Origin: Auanema rhodensis
Taxonomy: Eukaryota; Nematoda; Chromadorea; Rhabditida; Rhabditidae
Assembly (NCBI GenBank): GCA_964057225.1
Contig: OZ059900.1
Coordinates: forward strand, 320,501-384,500
Direction of reading: 5' to 3'
Length of the DNA stretch: 64,000 bases
Position 1 is the first letter of the stretch; each line of letters opens with the position of its first letter. Position numbers and translations under genes: made by a program. Positions 1-11,461 of this stretch are shown one piece after another. Below the pieces are notes generated by a model. It was given only the letters and a program-made list of their open reading frames with translations, did no database searches and was not told where the DNA came from.

Positions 1-32
1 ATACTTGTAAATTTTGATCATATTTGTTAAGA

Positions 33-45
33 TTTGAGAATCAAA
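33..45. other. Short dyad TTTGA-GAA-TCAAA (representative copy)
   Basis: Five-base arms with a three-base spacer at monomer positions 33-45. In type G and K copies the spacer and flank read GAAAATC, which keeps the arms. A site this short in AT-rich DNA may be chance. Confidence 0.4.
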
Positions 46-198
46 CACACAATACACAAAATCAGTCTATTTTAATGAGTTTGCACTGATATATATTCAT
101 TTTGATCAAAAAAGGTCGAAAATAGAAAGAATTTTTGAAATTTCCGAGTTTTGAGTCTAATTTGGCTAAATCGCTCATATATATGATCAGAAGCATAG

Positions 199-221
199 TT
201 TTGTTGTCTATGACAACAAAA
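199..221. other. Perfect 9 bp dyad, 5 bp spacer (representative copy)
   Basis: TTTTGTTGT (199-207), spacer CTATG, ACAACAAAA (213-221) is a perfect inverted repeat in types A, E and O. In the commoner TTTTATTGT forms one pair is lost, and in TTTCATTGT forms two are lost. It could form a small cruciform or bind a dimeric protein; neither is shown. Confidence 0.7.
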
Positions 222-325
222 GTCATCAATTAAACGCTAGTGATGTTTAAATACTGATTTTCGCTCAAATAGCATTACTACACTAAGTATGGTCGTTTTT
301 ATGCCTTTAACACCATATACTCACC

Positions 326-343
326 GATTTTTGGTACAAAATC
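326..343. other. Conserved 6 bp dyad near monomer end (representative copy)
   Basis: GATTTT (326-331), spacer TGGTAC, AAAATC (338-343). Unlike the 199-221 dyad this one lies in the most conserved part of the monomer, with only scattered private changes (TTCTGG near 19431, 19777 and 25331, GGTTCAAAA near 44084, GATATTTGG at 36438). Confidence 0.6.
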
Positions 344-347
344 TGTA

Positions 348-694
348 ATACTCGTAAATTTTGATCATATTCGTTAAGATTTGAGAATCAAACACACAAT
401 ACACAAAATCAGTCTATTTTTATGAGCTTGCACTGATATATATTCATTTTGATCAAAAAAGGTCGAAAATAGAAAGAATTTTTGAAATTTCCGAGTTTTG
501 AGTCCAATTTGGCTAAATCGCTCATATATATGATCAAAAGCATAGTTTTATTGTCTATAACAACAAAAGTCATCAATTAAACGCTAGTGATGTTTAAATA
601 CTGATTTTCGCTCAAATAGCATTACTACACTAAGTATGGTCGTTTTTATGCCTTTAACACCATATACTCACCGATTTTTGGTACAAAATCTGTA
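348..694. repeat. Satellite monomer type B (common form)
   Basis: Type B has ATACTCG, CATATTCG, CACACAATACAC, ATGAGCTTGC, GTCCAATTTGGC, GATCAAAAG, AGTTTTATTG, TATAACAAC and CTGATTTTCG. It recurs for example at 5211, 9030, 11462, 13198, 15629, 17712, 18754, 24654, 25696 and 27432. Type C (695, 5558, 15976, 27779 and others) differs by CTGAATTTCG. Confidence 0.95.
455..510. other. Phased A/T tracts, predicted curved DNA (representative copy)
   Basis: Six A/T tracts are centred at monomer positions of about 110, 120, 133, 140, 150 and 161: AAAAAA (455-460), AAAA (466-469), AATTTTT (477-483), AAATTT (485-490), TTTT (496-499) and AATTT (506-510). Spacing near the helical repeat is known to give intrinsic curvature. 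The same tracts are in every monomer, so the array should show one bend per monomer. Confidence 0.65.
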
Positions 695-1041
695 ATACTC
701 GTAAATTTTGATCATATTCGTTAAGATTTGAGAATCAAACACACAATACACAAAATCAGTCTATTTTTATGAGCTTGCACTGATATATATTCATTTTGAT
801 CAAAAAAGGTCGAAAATAGAAAGAATTTTTGAAATTTCCGAGTTTTGAGTCCAATTTGGCTAAATCGCTCATATATATGATCAAAAGCATAGTTTTATTG
901 TCTATAACAACAAAAGTCATCAATTAAACGCTAGTGATGTTTAAATACTGAATTTCGCTCAAATAGCATTACTACACTAAGTATGGTCGTTTTTATGCCT
1001 TTAACACCATATACTCACCGATTTTTGGTACAAAATCTGTA

Positions 1042-1388
1042 ATACTCGTAAATTTTGATCATATTCGTTAAGATTTGAGAATCAAACATACAATACACGA
1101 AATTAATCAATTTTTATAAGCTTGCACTGATATATATTCATTTTGATCAAAAAAGGTCGAAAATAGAAAGAATTTTTGAAATTTCCGAGTTTTGAGTCCA
1201 ATTTGGCTAAATCGCTCATATATATGATCAAAAGCATAGTTTCATTGTCTATAACAACAAAAGTCATCAATTAAACGCTAGTGATGTTTTAATACTGAAT
1301 TTCGCTCAAATAGCATTACTACACTAAGTATGGTCGTTTTTATGCCTTTAACACCATATACTCACCGATTTTTGGTACAAAATCTGTA
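1042..1388. repeat. Satellite monomer type D
   Basis: Type D has CATACAATACACGAAATTAA, CAATTTTTATAAGC, AGTTTCATTG and GTTTTAATACTG. Copies are at 1042, 5905 and 16323, each directly after types A, B and C, so the four monomers move together as a block. Confidence 0.9.
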
Positions 1389-2083
1389 ATACTCGTAAAT
1401 TTTGATCATATTTGTTAAGATTTGAGAATCAAACATACAATACACGAAATCAGTCTATTTTTATGAGCTTGCACTGATATATATTCATTTTGATCAAAAA
1501 AGGTCAAAAATAGAAAGAATTTTTGAAATTTCCGAGTTTTGAGTCTAATTTGGCTAAATCGCTCATATATATGATCAGAAGCATAGTTTTGTTGTCTATG
1601 ACAACAAAAGTCATCAATTAAACGCTAGTGATGTTTAAATACTGATTTTCGCTCAAATAGCATTACTACACTAAGTATGGTCGTTTTTATGCCTTTAACA
1701 CCATATACTCACCGATTTTTGGTACAAAATCTGTAATACTCGTAAATTTTGATCATATTCGTTAAGATTTGAGAATCAAACACACAATACACAAAATCAG
1801 TCTATTTTTATGAGCTTGCACTGATATATATTCATTTTGATCAAAAAAGGTCGAAAATAGAAAGAATTTTTGAAATTTCCGAGTTTTGAGTCCAATTTGG
1901 CTGAATCGCTCATATATATGATCAAAAGCATAGTTTTATTGTCTATGACAACAAAAGTCATTAATTAAACACTAATGATGTTTAAATCACTAAATTTCGC
2001 TCAAATAGCATTACTACACTAAGTATGGTCGTTTTTATACCTTTAACACCATATACTCACCGATTTTTGGTACAAAATCTGTA

Positions 2084-2431
2084 ATACTCGTAAATTTTGA
2101 TCATATTCGTTAAGTTTTGAAAATCAAACACACAATAAACAAAATCAGTCTATTTTTATGAGTTTGCACTGATATATATTCATTTTGATCAAAAAAGGTC
2201 GAAAATAGAAAGAATTTTTGAATTTTCCGAGTTTTGAGTCCAATTGGGCTAAATCGCTCATATATATGATCAAAAGCATAGTTTTATTGTCTATGATAAC
2301 AAAAGTCTTCAAATATACACTAATAATGTGTAAATCACTGAATTTCACTCAAATAGCTTTACTACACTAAGTATGGTCGTTTTTATGCCTTTAACACCAT
2401 ATACTCACCGATTTTTGGTACAAAATCTGTA
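2084..2431. repeat. Diverged 348 bp monomer type G, copy 1
   Basis: Type G is the most diverged haplotype. Its markers are GTTTTGAAAATCAAAC, CACAATAAAC, GAATTTTCCG, CCAATTGGGC, TATGATAAC, GTCTTCAAATATACAC, AATAATGTG, TTTCACTC and CTTTACTACAC. The same form recurs at 3127, 4169, 8682, 10419 and 14587. The changes remove minus-strand stop codons, so a 67-codon open frame appears here (complement of 2145-2348, GTG start). I do not regard it as a gene: 347/348 bp monomers do not keep a frame, and the frame is just one side of this haplotype. Confidence 0.93.
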
Positions 2432-3126
2432 ATACTCGTAAATTTTGATCATATTTGTTAAGATTTGAGAATCAAACATACAATACACGAAATCAGTCTA
2501 TTTTTATGAGTTTGCACTGATATATATTCATTTTGATCAAAAAAGGTCGAAAATAGAAAGAATTTTTGAATTTTCCGAGTTTTGAGTCCAATTGGGCTAA
2601 ATCGCTCATATATATGATCAAAAGCATAGTTTTATTGTCTATGACAACAAAAGTCATTAATTAAACACTAATGATGTTTAAATCACTAAATTTCGCTCAA
2701 ATAGCATTACTACACTAAGTATGGTCGTTTTTATGCCTTTAACACCATATACTCACCGATTTTTGGTACAAAATCTGTAATACTCGTAAATTTTGATCAT
2801 ATTCGTTAAGATTTGAGAATCAAACACACAATACACAAAATCAGTCTATTTTTATGAGCTTGCACTGATATATATTCATTTTGATCAAAAAAGGTCGAAA
2901 ATAGAAAGAATTTTTGAAATTTCCGAGTTTTGAGTCCAATTTGGCTGAATCGCTCATATATATGATCAAAAGCATAGTTTTATTGTCTATAACAACAAAA
3001 GTCATCAATTAAACGCTAGTGATGTTTTAATACTGAATTTCGCTCAAATAGCATTACTACACTAAGTATGGTCGTTTTTATACCTTTAACACCATATACT
3101 CACCGATTTTTGGTACAAAATCTGTA

Positions 3127-3474
3127 ATACTCGTAAATTTTGATCATATTCGTTAAGTTTTGAAAATCAAACACACAATAAACAAAATCAGTCTATTTTT
3201 ATGAGTTTGCACTGATATATATTCATTTTGATCAAAAAAGGTCGAAAATAGAAAGAATTTTTGAATTTTCCGAGTTTTGAGTCCAATTGGGCTAAATCGC
3301 TCATATATATGATCAAAAGCATAGTTTTATTGTCTATGATAACAAAAGTCTTCAAATATACACTAATAATGTGTAAATCACTGAATTTCACTCAAATAGC
3401 TTTACTACACTAAGTATGGTCGTTTTTATGCCTTTAACACCATATACTCACCGATTTTTGGTACAAAATCTGTA
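3127..3474. repeat. Monomer type G, copy 2
   Basis: Same marker set as the copy at 2084, three monomers (1,043 bp) downstream of it. Confidence 0.9.
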
Positions 3475-3821
3475 ATACTCGTAAATTTTGATCATATTTG
3501 TTAAGATTTGAGAATCAAACATACAATACACGAAATCAGTCTATTTTTATGAGCTTGCACTGATATATATTCATTTTGATCAAAAAAGGTCGAAAATAGA
3601 AAGAATTTTTGAAATTTCCGAGTTTTGAGTCTAATTTGGCTAAATCGCTCATATATATGATCAGAAGCATAGTTTTATTGTCTATGACAACAAAAGTCAT
3701 CAATTAAACGCTAGTGATGTTTAAATACTGATTTTCGCTCAAATAGCATTACTACACTAAGTATGGTCGTTTTTATGCCTTTAACACCAGATACTCACCG
3801 ATTTTTGGTACAAAATCTGTA

Positions 3822-6251
3822 ATACTCGTAAATTTTGATCATATTCGTTAAGATTTGAAAATCAAACACACAATAAACAAAATCAGTCTATTTTTATGAG
3901 TTTGCACTGATATATATTCATTTTGATCAAAAAAGGTCGAAAATAGAAAGAATTTTTGAATTTTCCGAGTTTTGAGTCCAATTGGGCTAAATCGCTCATA
4001 TATATGATCAAAAGCATAGTTTTATTGTCTATAACAACAAAAGTCATCAATTAAACGCTAGTGATGTTTTAATACTGAATTTCGCTCAAATAGCATTACT
4101 ACACTAAGTATGGTCGTTTTTATACCTTTAACACCATATACTCACCGATTTTTGGTACAAAATCTGTAATACTCGTAAATTTTGATCATATTCGTTAAGT
4201 TTTGAAAATCAAACACACAATAAACAAAATCAGTCTATTTTTATGAGTTTGCACTGATATATATTCATTTTGATCAAAAAAGGTCGAAAATAGAAAGAAT
4301 TTTTGAATTTTCCGAGTTTTGAGTCCAATTGGGCTAAATCGCTCATATATATGATCAAAAGCATAGTTTTATTGTCTATGATAACAAAAGTCTTCAAATA
4401 TACACTAATAATGTGTAAATCACTGAATTTCACTCAAATAGCTTTACTACACTAAGTATGGTCGTTTTTATGCCTTTAACACCATATACTCACCGATTTT
4501 TGGTACAAAATCTGTAATACTCGTAAATTTTGATCATATTCGTTAAGATTTGAGAATCAAACACACAATACACAAAATCAGTCTATTTTTATGAGCTTGC
4601 ACTGATATATATTCATTTTGATCAAAAAAGGTCGAAAATAGAAAGAATTTTTGAAATTTCCGAGTTTTGAGTCCAATTTGGCTAAATCGCTCATATATAT
4701 GATCAAAAGCATAGTTTCATTGTCTATAACAACAAAAGTCATCAATTAAACGCTAGTGATGTTTTAATACTGAATTTCGCTCAAATAGCATTACTACACT
4801 AAGTATGGTCGTTTTTATGCCTTTAACACCATATACTCACCGATTTTTGGTACAAAATCTGTAATACTTGTAAATTTTGATCATATTTGTTAAGATTTGA
4901 GAATCAAACACACAATACACAAAATCAGTCTATTTTAATGAGTTTGCACTGATATATATTCATTTTGATCAAAAAAGGTCGAAAATAGAAAGAATTTTTG
5001 AAATTTCCGAGTTTTGAGTCTAATTTGGCTAAATCGCTCATATATATGATCAGAAGCATAGTTTTGTTGTCTATGACAACAAAAGTCATCAATTAAACGC
5101 TAGTGATGTTTAAATACTGATTTTCGCTCAAATAGCATTACTACACTAAGTATGGTCGTTTTTATGCCTTTAACACCATATACTCACCGATTTTTGGTAC
5201 AAAATCTGTAATACTCGTAAATTTTGATCATATTCGTTAAGATTTGAGAATCAAACACACAATACACAAAATCAGTCTATTTTTATGAGCTTGCACTGAT
5301 ATATATTCATTTTGATCAAAAAAGGTCGAAAATAGAAAGAATTTTTGAAATTTCCGAGTTTTGAGTCCAATTTGGCTAAATCGCTCATATATATGATCAA
5401 AAGCATAGTTTTATTGTCTATAACAACAAAAGTCATCAATTAAACGCTAGTGATGTTTAAATACTGATTTTCGCTCAAATAGCATTACTACACTAAGTAT
5501 GGTCGTTTTTATGCCTTTAACACCATATACTCACCGATTTTTGGTACAAAATCTGTAATACTCGTAAATTTTGATCATATTCGTTAAGATTTGAGAATCA
5601 AACACACAATACACAAAATCAGTCTATTTTTATGAGCTTGCACTGATATATATTCATTTTGATCAAAAAAGGTCGAAAATAGAAAGAATTTTTGAAATTT
5701 CCGAGTTTTGAGTCCAATTTGGCTAAATCGCTCATATATATGATCAAAAGCATAGTTTTATTGTCTATAACAACAAAAGTCATCAATTAAACGCTAGTGA
5801 TGTTTAAATACTGAATTTCGCTCAAATAGCATTACTACACTAAGTATGGTCGTTTTTATGCCTTTAACACCATATACTCACCGATTTTTGGTACAAAATC
5901 TGTAATACTCGTAAATTTTGATCATATTCGTTAAGATTTGAGAATCAAACATACAATACACGAAATTAATCAATTTTTATAAGCTTGCACTGATATATAT
6001 TCATTTTGATCAAAAAAGGTCGAAAATAGAAAGAATTTTTGAAATTTCCGAGTTTTGAGTCCAATTTGGCTAAATCGCTCATATATATGATCAAAAGCAT
6101 AGTTTCATTGTCTATAACAACAAAAGTCATCAATTAAACGCTAGTGATGTTTTAATACTGAATTTCGCTCAAATAGCATTACTACACTAAGTATGGTCGT
6201 TTTTATGCCTTTAACACCATATACTCACCGATTTTTGGTACAAAATCTGTA
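3822..6251. repeat. 7-monomer block K-G-L-A-B-C-D, copy 1
   Basis: The monomer order and marker variants match 14240-16669 at a constant offset of 10,418 bp (30 monomers). The A-B-C-D part also occurs at 1-1388. Two distant copies of a seven-monomer string imply block copying over at least 10 kb rather than monomer-by-monomer spread. Confidence 0.85.
4169..4516. repeat. Monomer type G, copy 3
   Basis: Same marker set as the copy at 2084. It is preceded by the K-type hybrid (3822) and followed by an AGTTTCATTG-type monomer (L, 4517) and then type A. That K-G-L order also occurs at 10072-11113 and 14240-15281. Confidence 0.9.
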
Positions 6252-6598
6252 ATACTCGTAAATTTTGATCATATTTGTTAAGATTTGAGAATCAAACATA
6301 CAATACACGAAATCAGTCTATTTTTATGAGCTTGCACTGATATATATTCATTTTGATCAAAAAAGGTCAAAAATAGAAAGAATTTTTGAAATTTCCGAGT
6401 TTTGAGTCTAATTTGGCTAAATCGCTCATATATATGATCAGAAGCATAGTTTTGTTGTCTATGACAACAAAAGTCATCAATTAAACGCTAGTGATGTTTA
6501 AATACTGATTTTCGCTCAAATAGCATTACTACACTAAGTATGGTCGTTTTTATGCCTTTAACACCATATACTCACCGATTTTTGGTACAAAATCTGTA
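4864..6598. repeat. 5-monomer block A-B-C-D-E, copy 2
   Basis: Second copy of 1-1735, sharing the GGTCAAAAATAG variant in its last monomer. Confidence 0.87.
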
Positions 6599-7292
6599 AT
6601 ACTCGTAAATTTTGATCATATTCGTTAAGATTTGAGAATCAAACACACAATACACAAAATCAGTCTATTTTTATGAGCTTGCACTGATATATATTCATTT
6701 TGATCAAAAAAGGTCGAAAATAGAAAGAATTTTTGAAATTTCCGAGTTTTGAGTCCAATTTGGCTAAATCGCTCATATATATGATCAAAAGCATAGTTTT
6801 ATTGTCTATAACAACAAAAGTCATCAATTAAACGCTAGTGATGTTTAAATACTGAATTTCGCTCAAATAGCATTACTACACTAAGTATGGTCGTTTTTAT
6901 GCCTTTAACACCATATACTCACCGATTTTTGGTACAAAATCTGTAATACTCGTAAATTTTGATCATATTCGTTAAGATTTGAGAATCAAACATACAATAC
7001 ACGAAATTAGTCAATTTTTATAAGCTTGCACTGATATAAATTCATTTTGATCAAAAAAGGTCGAAAATAGAAAGAATTTTTGAAATTTCCGAGTTTTGAG
7101 TCTAATTTGGCTAAATCGCTCATATATATGATCAGAAGCATAGTTTTATTGTCTATGACAACAAAAGTCATCAATTAAACGCTAGTGATGTTTTAATACT
7201 GAATTTCGCTCAAATAGCATTACTACACTAAGTATGGTCGTTTTTATGCCTTTAACACCATATACTCACCGATTTTTGGTACAAAATCTGTA
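6252..7292. repeat. Three monomers absent from the related block at 16.67 kb
   Basis: 4864-6251 matches 15282-16669 and 7293-8334 matches 16670-17711, but these three monomers have no counterpart between them in the second copy. The result is either a clean 1,041 bp three-monomer deletion there or an insertion here. The third monomer has the private GATATAAATTC change near 7034-7044. Confidence 0.8.
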
Positions 7293-8681
7293 ATACTTGT
7301 AAATTTTGATCATATTTGTTAAGATTTGAGAATCAAACACACAATACACAAAATCAGTCTATTTTAATGAGTTTGCACTGATATATATTCATTTTGATCA
7401 AAAAAGGTCGAAAATAGAAAGAATTTTTGAAATTTCCGAGTTTTGAGTCTAATTTGGCTAAATCGCTCATATATATGATCAAAAGCATAGTTTTATTGTC
7501 TATAACAACAAAAGTCATCAATTAAACGCTAGTGATGTTTAAATACTGAATTTCGATCAAATAGCATTACTACACTAAGTATGGTCGTTTTTATGCCTTT
7601 AACACCATATACTCACCGATTTTTGGTACAAAATTTGTAATACTCGTAAATTTTGATCATATTCGTTAAGATTTGAGAATCAAACATACAATACACGAAA
7701 TCAGTCTATTTTTATGAGCTTGCACTGATATATATTCATTTTGATCAAAAAAGGTCGAAAATAGAAAGAATTTTTGAAATTTCCGAGTTTTGAGTCTAAT
7801 TTGGCTAAATCGCTCATATATATGATCAGAAGCATATTTTTGTTGTCTATGACAACAAAAGTCATCAATTAAACGCTAGTGATGTTTAAATACTGATTTT
7901 CGCTCAAATAGCATTACTACACTAAGTATGGTCGTTTTTATGCCTTTAACACCATATACTCACCGATTTTTGGTACAAAATCTGTAATACTCGTAAATTT
8001 TGATTATATTCGTTAAGATTTGAGAATCAAACACACAATAAACAAAATCAGTCTATTTTTATGAGTTTGCACTGATATATATTCATTTTGATCAAAAAAG
8101 GTCGAAAATAGAAAGAATTTTTGAAATTTCCGAGTTTTGAGTCCAATTGGGCTAAATCGCTCATATATATGATCAAAAGCATAGTTTTATTGTCTATGAC
8201 AACAAAAGTCATTAACTAAACACTAATGATGTTTAAATCACTAAATTTCGCTCAAATAGCATTACTACACTAAGTATGGTCGTTTTTATGCCTTTAACAC
8301 CATATACTCACCGATTTTTGGTACAAAATCTGTAATACTCGTAAATTTTGATCATATTCGTTAAGATTTGAAAATCAAACACACAATAAACAAAATCAGT
8401 CTATTTTTATGAGTTTGCACTGATATATATTCATTTTGATCAAAAAAGGTCGAAAATAGAAAGAATTTTTGAATTTTCCGAGTTTTGAGTCCAATTGGGC
8501 TAAATCGCTCATATATATGATCAAAAGCATAGTTTTATTGTCTATAACAACAAAAGTCATCAATTAAACGCTAGTGATGTTTTAATACTGAATTTCGCTC
8601 AAATAGCATTACTACACTAAGTATGGTCGTTTTTATACCTTTAACACCATATACTCACCGATTTTTGGTACAAAATCTGTA

Positions 8682-9029
8682 ATACTCGTAAATTTTGATC
8701 ATATTCGTTAAGTTTTGAAAATCAAACACACAATAAACAAAATCAGTCTATTTTTATGAGTTTGCACTGATATATATTCATTTTGATCAAAAAAGGTCGA
8801 AAATAGAAAGAATTTTTGAATTTTCCGAGTTTTGAGTCCAATTGGGCTAAATCGCTCATATATATGATCAAAAGCATAGTTTTATTGTCTATGATAACAA
8901 AAGTCTTCAAATATACACTAATAATGTGTAAATCACTGAATTTCACTCAAATAGCTTTACTACACTAAGTATGGTCGTTTTTATGCCTTTAACACCATAT
9001 ACTCACCGATTTTTGGTACAAAATCTGTA
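8682..9029. repeat. Monomer type G, copy 4
   Basis: Same marker set as the copy at 2084; preceded by a K-type monomer at 8335 but followed by type B rather than L. Confidence 0.9.
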
Positions 9030-9723
9030 ATACTCGTAAATTTTGATCATATTCGTTAAGATTTGAGAATCAAACACACAATACACAAAATCAGTCTATT
9101 TTTATGAGCTTGCACTGATATATATTCATTTTGATCAAAAAAGGTCGAAAATAGAAAGAATTTTTGAAATTTCCGAGTTTTGAGTCCAATTTGGCTAAAT
9201 CGCTCATATATATGATCAAAAGCATAGTTTTATTGTCTATAACAACAAAAGTCATCAATTAAACGCTAGTGATGTTTAAATACTGATTTTCGCTCAAATA
9301 GCATTACTACACTAAGTATGGTCGTTTTTATGCCTTTAACACCATATACTCACCGATTTTTGGTACAAAATCTGTAATACTCGTAAATTTTGATCATATT
9401 CGTTAAGATTTGAGAATCAAACATACAATACACGAAATCAGTCTATTTTTATGAGCTTGCACTGATATATATTCATTTTGATCAAAAAAGGTCGAAAATA
9501 GAAAGAATTTTTGAAATTTCCGAGTTTTGAGTCTAATTTGGCTAAATCGCTCATATATATGATCAGAAGCATATTTTTGTTGTCTATGACAACAAAAGTC
9601 ATCAATTAAACGCTAGTGATGTTTAAATACTGATTTTCGCTCAAATAGCATTACTACACTAAGTATGGTCGTTTTTATGCCTTTAACACCATATACTCAC
9701 CGATTTTTGGTACAAAATCTGTA

Positions 9724-10071
9724 ATACTCGTAAATTTTGATCATATTCGTTAAGATTTGAGAATCAAACATACAATACACGAAATCAGTCTATTTTTATG
9801 AGCTTGCACTGATATATATTCATTTTGATCAAAAAAGGTCGAAAATAGAAAGAATTTTTGAAATTTCCGAGTTTTGAGTCCAATTGGGCTAAATCGCTCA
9901 TATATATGATCAAAAGCATAGTTTTATTGTCTATGACAACAAAAGTCATTAATTAAACACTAATGATGTTTAAATCACTAAATTTCGCTCAAATAGCATT
10001 ACTACACTAAGTATGGTCGTTTTTATGCCTTTAACACCATATACTCACCGATTTTTGGTACAAAATCTGTA
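9724..10071. repeat. Representative 348 bp monomer with H3 rear half
   Basis: This copy has CCAATTGGGC, TATGACAAC, CATTAATTAAACACTAATG and AAATCACTAAATTTCGC. The extra base makes it 348 bp. The same rear half follows several different front halves, for example at 1736, 2432, 7987, 13892, 17364, 18406, 21530, 25348, 27084, 34027, 36804, 38540 and 40277, so the two halves of the monomer reassort. Confidence 0.9.
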
Positions 10072-10418
10072 ATACTCGTAAATTTTGATCATATTCGTTA
10101 AGATTTGAAAATCAAACACACAATAAACAAAATCAGTCTATTTTTATGAGTTTGCACTGATATATATTCATTTTGATCAAAAAAGGTCGAAAATAGAAAG
10201 AATTTTTGAATTTTCCGAGTTTTGAGTCCAATTGGGCTAAATCGCTCATATATATGATCAAAAGCATAGTTTTATTGTCTATAACAACAAAAGTCATCAA
10301 TTAAACGCTAGTGATGTTTTAATACTGAATTTCGCTCAAATAGCATTACTACACTAAGTATGGTCGTTTTTATACCTTTAACACCATATACTCACCGATT
10401 TTTGGTACAAAATCTGTA

Positions 10419-10766
10419 ATACTCGTAAATTTTGATCATATTCGTTAAGTTTTGAAAATCAAACACACAATAAACAAAATCAGTCTATTTTTATGAGTTT
10501 GCACTGATATATATTCATTTTGATCAAAAAAGGTCGAAAATAGAAAGAATTTTTGAATTTTCCGAGTTTTGAGTCCAATTGGGCTAAATCGCTCATATAT
10601 ATGATCAAAAGCATAGTTTTATTGTCTATGATAACAAAAGTCTTCAAATATACACTAATAATGTGTAAATCACTGAATTTCACTCAAATAGCTTTACTAC
10701 ACTAAGTATGGTCGTTTTTATGCCTTTAACACCATATACTCACCGATTTTTGGTACAAAATCTGTA
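10419..10766. repeat. Monomer type G, copy 5
   Basis: Same marker set as the copy at 2084, within a K-G-L trio (10072-11113) inside the duplicated 6-monomer block. Confidence 0.9.
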
Positions 10767-11113
10767 ATACTCGTAAATTTTGATCATATTCGTTAAGATT
10801 TGAGAATCAAACACACAATACACAAAATCAGTCTATTTTTATGAGCTTGCACTGATATATATTCATTTTGATCAAAAAAGGTCGAAAATAGAAAGAATTT
10901 TTGAAATTTCCGAGTTTTGAGTCCAATTTGGCTAAATCGCTCATATATATGATCAAAAGCATAGTTTCATTGTCTATAACAACAAAAGTCATCAATTAAA
11001 CGCTAGTGATGTTTTAATACTGAATTTCGCTCAAATAGCATTACTACACTAAGTATGGTCGTTTTTATGCCTTTAACACCATATACTCACCGATTTTTGG
11101 TACAAAATCTGTA

Positions 11114-11461
11114 ATACTTGTAAATTTTGATCATATTTGTTAAGATTTGAGAATCAAACACACAATACACAAAATCAGTCTATTTTAATGAGTTTGCACT
11201 GATATATATTCATTTTGATCAAAAAAGGTCGAAAATAGAAAGAATTTTTGAAATTTCCGAGTTTTGAGTCTAATTTGGCTAAATCGCTCATATATATGAT
11301 CAAAAGCATAGTTTTATTGTCTATGATAACAAAAGTCTTCAAATATACACTAATAATGTGTAAATCACTGAATTTCACTCAAATAGCTTTACTACACTAA
11401 GTATGGTCGTTTTTATGCCTTTAACACCATATACTCACCGATTTTTGGTACAAAATCTGTA
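11114..11461. repeat. Hybrid monomer, type A front and type G rear
   Basis: The front half has ATACTTG, TATTTTAATGAGTTT and GTCTAATTTGG (type A). The rear half has GATCAAAAG, TATGATAAC, GTCTTCAAATATACAC and CTTTACTACAC (type G). The switch lies between the last A marker near 11277 and the first rear marker near 11302, about monomer positions 164-189. It is a recombination product between two haplotypes in register. Confidence 0.88.

Larger units (their letters stand above)
1..347. repeat. Satellite monomer type A (reference copy)
   Basis: Type A carries ATACTTG, CATATTTG, CACACAATACAC, TATTTTAATGAGTTT, GTCTAATTTGG, GATCAGAAG, AGTTTTGTTG and CTGATTTTCG. Other copies start at 4864 and 15282. 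Its front part also heads the hybrid monomers at 7293, 11114 and 16670. The perfect 9 bp dyad at 199-221 lies in this copy. Confidence 0.95.
1..1735. repeat. 5-monomer block A-B-C-D-E, copy 1
   Basis: Matches 4864-6598 at an offset of 4,863 bp (14 monomers), including the private GGTCAAAAATAG change in the fifth monomer (about 1501 and 6364). After this point the two copies diverge: 1736 carries GGCTGAATCG, 6599 carries GGCTAAATCG. Confidence 0.87.
9030..11113. repeat. 6-monomer block B-O-Q-K-G-L, copy 1
   Basis: Matches 13198-15281 at an offset of 4,168 bp (12 monomers); both are 2,084 bp. In both the next monomer starts with the type A front half, but here it switches to a type G rear half. 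Confidence 0.86.

Noticed and set aside
91-101. TATA-box-like runs (GATATATATTC, CATATATATGATC) as promoters
   Set aside because: They are fixed parts of the monomer in AT-rich DNA and there is no gene or other promoter element nearby to support initiation.
1-347. 347 bp monomer as a fused dimer of a 173 bp ancestor
   Set aside because: Comparing the two halves by eye shows only short matches such as TTGATCA and AT runs, which are expected in AT-rich DNA.
2145-2348. 67-codon minus-strand open frame, repeated at 3188, 4230, 8743, 10480, 11175 and 14648, and with changes at 63606
   Set aside because: It lies wholly inside one satellite haplotype, starts with GTG, has no upstream signal, and exists only because the type G rear half lacks the stop codons of its neighbours. 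Its repeated occurrence reflects repeat copying, not a gene family.
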